64,000 bases of DNA from Tanypteryx hageni. Lineage: Eukaryota; Arthropoda; Insecta; Odonata; Petaluridae. This document shows, one piece after another, positions 60,501 through 64,000 of this stretch (positions are counted from its first letter, which is position 1; each line of letters opens with the position of its first letter). The stretch is taken from positions 100,108,207 through 100,172,206 of the forward strand of contig CM054116.1 of the NCBI GenBank assembly GCA_028673005.1, read 5' to 3'. The position numbers and the translations under genes were made by a program. Under the pieces are notes generated by a model, which saw nothing but the letters and a program-made list of their open reading frames with translations, was not told where the DNA came from and made no database searches.

Positions 60501-61503
60501 TATTTCATATGATGCCCTGTTACCTTGCTATAACAAGGTCCATGGGGATCATATTATGAGACTATTATAGGTGATACCAAACTATATTGAGGTATTTTCA
60601 AACTTGTTGTATAGTAGTAAGAATAATTCAAAGCAATTCATATCTGATATTTTGTAAACAAAATTCTCGGAACAAAATGAATACAATTGGTTTGTATCAT
60701 TTAACTTTTATTTCTTATGGGTGCAGTAACTACTATTTTTTTAACTTATGCTTTCTGAAAGAAGTAAACTTAAATGGAAAGTTTGGGGTCCAAGATGAAT
60801 ACATGTAATGCTAAAATATAGCCCAGTGTAGTTGATTTTATTATCAGCCCTTTCAGATTTTTTAATCAAGCAGAAAGGACAAATCAATTGCCTCTTTGGG
60901 AGTGAAAGAATTATCTTAGTATATCACCAAATGTTTCTTTCAGAGCACAAATAATTGTCAGGCAGTGAATCCAGCTCCAGCAACAAATGCTCAACCATTG
61001 AGGAAATTGTCATCAACTGGTTCCAAGAAAAGTGACGGGCAGTACTGTGCAGGCTGCAAAGGCCACAAACAGAGAGTTTCTGGTGTACAAAGCATATCAC
61101 CCCCTCCTGTACAAGGACCCATTTTCAACAAGGAATGTGTCCAATTGCTCAAGGATGCATGTCTTTACCATCTTCTTCCTGACAGACGTGCTGAAATGCC
61201 TCATCCTGAACGTGCGAGGCTTAGAGCATGTTCAGACACATGTCAGGTAAGGGAACACTTGTTTTTGATGGTCTTGAATAAATACTATGGCATCCTCTCT
61301 TAAATACTTGGTTTCACCTTAACCTGATTTGTCTCATTTCGTTTTAGCAGATGAAATGAACGTATCATTTAATTCAGTTTTTCTCAATAGGTTGTGCTTG
61401 CAGTTGGAGGTGAGGATGACAAGGTAGTACTAAGAACAGTCGAATGCTTTTCTCCATCTTCTGGGGAATGGAGAGCCCTTGATTGTCTGCCATTTGCCAT
61501 CAG
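45349..61503 (+). CDS. BTB-BACK-Kelch protein (KLHL family), partial, spliced, 3' part beyond window
   Basis: Coding exons are 45349-45582, 50654-50791, 51296-51430, 56223-56389, 58739-58910, 59126-59413, 60944-61246 and 61391-61503. All use GT-AG introns and consistent phases, giving 516 codons so far. Residues 1-78 are a polar leader. About 83-190 is a BTB domain (GHFCDVSLSVDGQLYPAHKS, SPYFKAMFTGRM). From about 195 is BACK (LGVLCFAETHSC, HEVSEQEEFLTLSPAKL, VVFTASLRWLDHD). About 310-438 is an acidic/basic low-complexity insert. 439-479 resumes BACK (LLKDACLYHLLPDRR). From 480 the first Kelch blade begins (VVLAVGGEDDKVVLRTVECF). The family recruits substrates to CUL3 ubiquitin ligases. I cannot name the orthologue. 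The later Kelch blades lie past the window. Confidence 0.9.
45787..46545. mobile_element. Non-autonomous hAT element in KLHL intron 1
   Basis: Left CAGTAATAGCGAATCTGTGG, right in reverse complement CAGTGATGGCAAACCTTTTC. The 8-bp flanks ACCTAGTC (45779-45786) and ACCTATTC (46546-46553) agree at 7 of 8. CAGTGATGGCGAACC-type ends are characteristic of hAT. The 123-codon open frame inside has no transposase similarity. Confidence 0.85.
46554..47019. other. KLHL intron; nothing recognised
   Basis: Intronic DNA without identifiable element ends. A short C run lies at about 46796-46806. Confidence 0.4.
47020..47865. repeat. Repeat element with internal dimer and inverted ends
   Basis: It begins actttctcatatac and ends gtatatgagaaagt. 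Inside, two diverged direct units of about 330 bp share gatattg.caa.aattaagggta, ttactcaaaaatggctc, tgatgtcacaaataat and atatcgtccagtg.cat. A fragment of the same head recurs at 52351-52440 (actttctccatacgtagtat). Family unknown. Confidence 0.65.
47866..50653. other. KLHL intron; nothing recognised
   Basis: AT-rich intron with a short (GA)n at about 49011-49020. No element ends, RNA genes or coding exons were identified. Confidence 0.45.
50654..50791 (+). CDS. KLHL gene exon, BTB start
   Basis: Acceptor attaatttag and donor gtttga. It encodes TFSRKVLGGLEDLRSEGHF, then CDVSLSVDGQLYPAHKSVLS, ending AFSPYFK. These are the canonical BTB core (C/F-C-D-V-x-L, H-K-x-V-L-x-x-x-S-x-Y-F). Phase 0. Confidence 0.93.
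51296..51430 (+). CDS. KLHL gene exon, BTB middle
   Basis: Acceptor tttctttgtag and donor gtgagc. It encodes AMFTGRMAESRQQVVTLQGL, ILIDYAYSAVAHINSSNAQ. The tyrosine-rich helix followed by N/NA-Q is the usual BTB pattern (I-D-Y-x-Y). Phase 0. Confidence 0.93.
51761..52330 (+). repeat. Dispersed element beginning with an ACCGTATT end
   Basis: It starts taccgtatttacccaaatcc and shares its body, inverted, with 15300-15600 (actggtgtatggcagggg; taattgtatctattaagatt). No transposase frame; only the left end is recognised. Confidence 0.5.
52455..52810. repeat. Dispersed repeat (family R52), copy 1
   Basis: It matches 63669-64000 almost throughout (roughly 94% by eye): ggttacat.ataataaatatt, cacaaagctccaacaatta, ggtaggtggcatggtg.tgg, ataagatatcttttaaacaa. 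A shorter copy is at 62065-62194. Non-coding, family unknown. Confidence 0.75.
52811..53974. other. KLHL intron with transposon-end fragment
   Basis: 52990-53040 ends gaccgtccttctagtctgaaccagcc, the inverted partner style of the end at 20178. The rest of the stretch is not recognised. Confidence 0.4.
53975..56159 (+). mobile_element. hAT transposon with perfect 8-bp target duplication
   Basis: Left end CAGGGGCGGCTCTTATG, right end in reverse complement AAGTGGCGGTTCTAATG. Both flanks are GGTTAAAC (53967-53974 and 56160-56167). The 2185-bp element carries a decayed transposase. It lies in the KLHL intron and ends 63 bp before the exon at 56223. Confidence 0.92.
54570..55790 (+). pseudogene. 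hAT transposase pseudogene (ZMYM/TTF zinc-finger type)
   Basis: The reading starts MNEVDFLLKNKFSAM and continues in pieces: FQRKWFRRKTWLTAS with LYCFPCLLFGGDTAW (TTF-type finger), HESSVSHMRNAVL, GHDESFESLKPGAFW, AQIYDSAAVMKGRLNGVQAL, HFVHCYAHQLNLIIQQL and SATRWNFKG. These match hAT transposases with a TTF finger and DUF4371-like core (YDGASNMSG, HCxAHxLNL, TRW). Stops and frameshifts break it, and the C-terminal dimerisation region is missing. Confidence 0.88.
56223..56389 (+). CDS. KLHL gene exon, BTB end and BACK start
   Basis: Acceptor gcattctgcag and donor gtgagt. It encodes ALLSAANLFGIHSLRSACC, RYLTRHMDCTNALGVLCF, ending AFVHK (the last codon is split, AA+A). A 2.2-kb hAT transposon ends at 56159, only 63 bp before this exon, so the acceptor's polypyrimidine tract and branch site lie in a very short host remnant. 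Confidence 0.93.
56390..57044. other. KLHL intron; nothing recognised
   Basis: Intronic sequence without identifiable repeats or exons. Confidence 0.4.
57045..57893. repeat. Dispersed repeat, family R57, longest copy
   Basis: The core at about 57505-57780 matches 4482-5015 and 5270-5470. Both margins carry ttcgaa/ctcgaac-rich sequence (gttcgaaatttcgaacc near 57060; gactcgaacttgactc and ttcgactcgaact near 57800). This copy has the unoccupied ctcTTAtatgat site. Confidence 0.6.
57965..58270 (-). pseudogene. 3' end of a non-LTR retrotransposon ORF
   Basis: Minus-strand frames read LESFEMWTWRRMLKIKWTD, then VLRRIGEKRMIIQTIRKRKA, NWVGHYLRRESMIKDVLEGK and LDEKRERE. This is the standard C-terminus of endonuclease-reverse-transcriptase ORFs (FEMWxWRRM, RKxxWxGHxLRR, EGKxxGKR). 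One frame break is visible. It is 5'-truncated, with no reverse-transcriptase core in view. Confidence 0.85.
58271..58738. other. KLHL intron; nothing recognised
   Basis: Short intron remainder between the retrotransposon fragment and the BACK exon at 58739. Confidence 0.4.
58739..58910 (+). CDS. KLHL gene exon, BACK
   Basis: Acceptor tttcatctctag and donor gtcaat (a weaker but legal GT). It encodes NFHEVSEQEEFLTLSPAKL, REILSSDHLVAESEEVVF and RWLDHDPLERAKGFHK. Typical BACK-domain sequence. Phase 0 at the end. Confidence 0.92.
59126..59413 (+). CDS. KLHL gene exon, BACK continued plus charged insertion
   Basis: Acceptor atctaaaatag and donor gtacgt. The first 27 codons are BACK (ILEVVRLHLLSPYFLHDYLE). 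After TSPREEDEPNEDEKG the sequence becomes Glu/Lys/Pro/Ser-rich and low-complexity (KPVKEEKEKPVEPIPAAVQ). Phase 0 at both ends. Confidence 0.88.
59414..59979. other. KLHL intron; nothing certain
   Basis: A tgtatttactcaactgtaag stretch at about 59874 may be another worn ACCGTATT-type end. The open frame at 59563-59868 has no domain. Confidence 0.35.
59980..60260 (+). mobile_element. tRNA-derived SINE (second family)
   Basis: The head gtgccggtggtgtagtggtt with box A-like tagtggttaggatgctgg and a degraded box B-like gggcacgaattctg is followed by a body with aagggatgttaagcagttga and ccaggtttccctcctccctt. The 3' body recurs at about 60340-60420. Confidence 0.7.
60340..60430 (+). repeat. Partial second copy of the 59980 SINE body
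   Basis: It shares gagagccagagtagttgatgctctt-type and gccagcaccgggtttccctc / ctcccttgtgtgtg segments with 60165-60235. It is 5'-truncated. Confidence 0.6.
60944..61246 (+). CDS. KLHL gene exon, end of insertion and last BACK helix
   Basis: Acceptor gtttctttcag and donor gtaagg. It begins STNNCQAVNPAPATN, has a Cys pair and basic patch (YCAGCKGHKQRV), then re-enters BACK with FNKECVQLLKDACLYHLLPD and the RxxMxxPERARLR linker that normally precedes Kelch blade 1. It is 101 codons, phase 0 at both ends. Confidence 0.88.
61391..61503 (+). CDS. KLHL gene exon, first Kelch blade
   Basis: Acceptor ttctcaatag and donor gtacct. It encodes VVLAVGGEDDKVVLRTVECF SPSSGEWRALDCLPFAIR, with the Gly-Gly and the later W of a Kelch repeat. 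It ends in phase 2. No further Kelch exon was found before 64000, so the gene continues off the window. Confidence 0.92.
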
Positions 61504-62064
61504 GTACCTTATAGATATAGATAGATATAGATTAAGAAATTAGTGTTGTAGCTTTAAAGCTATTGGATGCCATTTTAGATTATATTGTGTATACTGATGA
61601 TTGCTGTTTTGAAGATCATTTACCAATCTGCAGCTGTTTGTTTATCCGAAGCATGTTCTTTAGTATAAGGACCATATTTACTCATATAATACCCACACTT
61701 TTTTCCCCAAAAATTTCCATCAATAAAGGGGGAGTGCAGACATTACATGAGATTTGCCCATTCATCTTTTGAGAGTAGGCCACTCACGAAACACTCAATA
61801 CTGCGCATCCGGTGGGAGGTAATGAGTAGGCATCTTTTTCTCAGTAGGTGCAATATGCCATGCATTTTATTTCACCAATTTTTAACCAAGGTATTTTTTT
61901 TAATGCTTGGAATAATATAGTAAGCACGATATTTATCAGGTATTTTTTAAATTTTTTGCCAGCTGTCAGTAGTAAACCTAAATCATGTAAATATTCTGTG
62001 TAAATAGAAAAGTGTCAGTGGTGTAAGAGAAATAAACAACTTAATTGTATATATTTTTCATTAA
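61504..62064. other. KLHL intron; possible ACCGTATT-type fragment
   Basis: At about 61671-61730 ccatatttactcatataata and ccccaaaaatttccatcaat resemble the ends of that family. No exon was recognised. Confidence 0.4.
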
Positions 62065-62194
62065 ATGACAAATGACACAAAGCTCCAACAATTAAAAAAA
62101 GAAAAAGGAGCGTCAATTGTTAACAATAGCCATTGGTAGGTGGCATGGTGGTGGCAGCTAAAAATATAAGATATCTCTTAAACAATGCATTATA
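62065..62194. repeat. Dispersed repeat (family R52), partial copy interrupted by mariner
   Basis: It matches 52560-52700 (cacaaagctccaacaatta, ggtaggtggcatggtggtgg, aaatataagatatct) with an internal deletion, and stops exactly where the mariner at 62195 begins. Confidence 0.7.
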
Positions 62195-63464
62195 CGAGGT
62201 GCTACCCAAAAGTTCCAGGAATTTGAATAGCACATGCGAATCGCTTGTAGCACGGCCACTCGCCGCTAGGTATTGCTGGTATCCTTTGTGAATAAGTGTG
62301 CAACGTGGCAGCTAGCTGAGTGCACATGTTCGCAAGTTCTGTGCGTTTTTGTAACATCATCTTTGAGCGGTTCTGCGAATTTGTTTCGAACTGAAATGGC
62401 TGATGTTAAGGAGCAAAGAATTTGTATCAAATTCTGCTTCAAACTTGGGAAAACAGCAGCAGAAACACAGAATGCTTAAACAAGCATTTGGTGATGATGC
62501 TTTAAGCCAAAGCAAAACACTCCTTTGGTACAAACGTTTCAAGGATGGGCGGATGTCTCTCGACGACGATGAGCGTTCTGGTCGACCGTCGACAAGTACA
62601 ACTCCAGAAAACGTTGCAAAAGTGCGTAAGGCTATCCTGGCAGACTGAAGGTGAACAATCCATGATGTTTGTGACATCGTCGGACTGTCGTACGAGATGT
62701 GTCAACGCATTTTGTCGGTGGATTTGAATATGAGACGCATTGCTGAAATATTTGTTCCGAGACCACTGAGCAACGACCAGAAAGACCATCGGCAGGGAGC
62801 TTCATCTCCAAGGTCATAACTGGTGATGACTCTTGGGTTTATGGTTATGACCCTGAGACAAAGCAGCAGTCATCACAGTGGAAGTCGCCAAATTCACCGC
62901 GGTCGAAAAAAGCGCATCAAGTTCGCAGCAATGTCAAGTCCATGCTGATCATTTTTTTTTTGACGTCGACGGGATCGTCCACAAAGAATTCCTCCCACCC
63001 GGTCAAACTGTCAATGGAAAGTTTTACTGCAATTTTTTGAAGCGGCTAAGGGAGAATGTCTGATGCAAACGCCCAGACAAGTGGCGCAACAATGAATGGG
63101 TACTTCACCATGACAATGCGCCCGCCCACACGTAACTCGTTATTAGGCAGTTCCTGGCTTCCAAAAACATGAAAGTCATCCCCCACCTCCCCTACTCTAC
63201 TGACCTTGCCCCCTGCGACTTTTTCCTATTCCCCAAAATGAAACTCCGGCTGAAAGGGCGACATTTTGACACGATTGGGAGATCCGGGCAGAATAGCAAG
63301 AGGTGCTTAACACGCTCATACCTGTGGACTTCCAAGGATGCTTTGCATCATGGAAAAAATGCTGGGAACGCTGCATAAAAGCCCAAGGGGACGGTGGAAA
63401 TCAGGACTTATCGTAAGTAATTTATTTTATGCACAAATTCCCGGAACTTTTGGGTAGCACCTCA
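62195..63464 (+). mobile_element. Mariner-type element with both terminal repeats
   Basis: Left CGAGGTGCTACCCAAAAGTT, right in reverse complement TGAGGTGCTACCCAAAAGTT, both continuing cc.ggaatttg. TA precedes the left end; the right TA is not preserved. It is 1270 bp and contains a broken transposase gene. Confidence 0.85.
62397..63420 (+). pseudogene. Mariner-like transposase pseudogene
   Basis: It starts MADVKEQRICIKFCFKLG. Broken frames follow: QAFGDDALSQSKTLLWYKRF, KDGRMSLDDDERSGRPST, VRKAILAD, DIVGLSYEMCQRILS, ITGDDSWVYGYDPE, FFDVDGIVHKEFLPPGQTVN, EWVLHHDNAPAHT, STDLAPCDFFLFPKMKLRLK. This is a transposase very common in arthropods. Segments near the first catalytic region are deleted and frames shift several times, so it is inactive. 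Confidence 0.9.
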
Positions 63465-63668
63465 CTTTGATTAGAAGTTTCTTAGCATGGTCTTTCATAT
63501 GTTTTATATTTACAATTAGACGAAATTTTTCACGAAAACGTCAAATCGATTTTTATCCCTAATACGTCTGTTTGGTTTTAAATTAAGAGCAAATGGATTG
63601 CAAACCCGCAGCCAACAATGCCAGTAACCCTAGTAACTTCTTTAATGTTAAACATTTGGGAAAACAGG
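63465..63668. other. No gene recognised
   Basis: Short AT-rich stretch between the mariner and the next R52 copy. Confidence 0.4.
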
Positions 63669-64000
63669 TTACATAATAATAAATATTTTAAGAAACTGCA
63701 AGAAAATTTTAGACTTGACAAAGAACAGAAATAAACTCAACCCATAGCCTTCTGATATTGGATATAGCCACAAAGCTCCAACAATTAAGAAAAGAAAAAG
63801 GAGCATTACTAAGATGTAACTAAGCGTCAATTGTTAACAAGTCGTCGGTAGGTGGCATGGTGGTGGTAGGTAAAAATATAAGATATCTTTTAAACAATGC
63901 ATCATATGGAAAAATGTTTCAAACAAAGGCTGTAGAAAATTAAATTTCCTACAACTTTTATTCTAGTACATTTTTACATTTATCAAATATTAAAGCAAAT
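63669..64000. repeat. Dispersed repeat (family R52), copy 2, runs off the window
   Basis: It is in the same orientation as, and nearly identical to, 52455-52810, about 11.2 kb away. The match continues to the last base, so the full length is unknown. Confidence 0.75.

Overview
The window is AT-rich animal DNA, almost certainly from an insect with large introns. It looks hemimetabolous, but this cannot be settled from the sequence. Two host genes are visible, both on the + strand and both cut by the window edges. The rest is introns and intergenic DNA filled with decayed DNA transposons, SINEs and unclassified repeats. There is no bacterial gene, operon or CRISPR array, and no retroviral or other viral gene was recognised.

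Gene 1 (about 21.0-40.1 kb) is the 3' part of an NMDA-type ionotropic glutamate receptor subunit of the insect Nmdar2 (GluN2-like) family. Nine exons are assigned with good confidence and two more 3' exons are possible. All junctions keep the reading frame. They cover the end of the S1 ligand-binding half, M1, the M2 pore loop, M3, S2, M4 and a cytoplasmic tail. The amino-terminal domain was not found upstream, so it lies beyond the window start or in exons I could not see.

Gene 2 (about 45.3-61.5 kb and onward) encodes a BTB-BACK-Kelch (KLHL-type) protein, a putative CUL3 ubiquitin-ligase adaptor. Eight exons cover BTB, BACK and the first Kelch blade. Its BACK domain appears to be interrupted by about 130 residues of charged, low-complexity sequence.

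Layout: 0-20 kb is a transposon graveyard. It holds a Harbinger MITE whose insertion site is proved by related unoccupied copies, palindromic foldback elements, a tandem-monomer repeat, a Harbinger transposase remnant with its separate Myb/SANT reading frame, a Tigger/pogo remnant broken by tRNA-derived SINEs, a dead mariner and a 62-bp-arm perfect-type hairpin. 20-40 kb is Nmdar2, with MITEs in its introns. 40-45 kb is intergenic with nested elements. 45-61.5 kb is the KLHL gene, with a 2.2-kb hAT element ending 63 bp before one exon. 61.5-64 kb holds a second dead mariner and dispersed repeats.

I did not find a convincing new multi-gene system. The most unusual items are a possible Nmdar2 terminal exon that begins exactly at a hAT terminal repeat, the BACK-domain insertion, a duplicated unknown sequence with a coding-like substitution pattern, and the long hairpin. 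All positions come from reading by eye. Family assignments rest on remembered motifs, not on searches.
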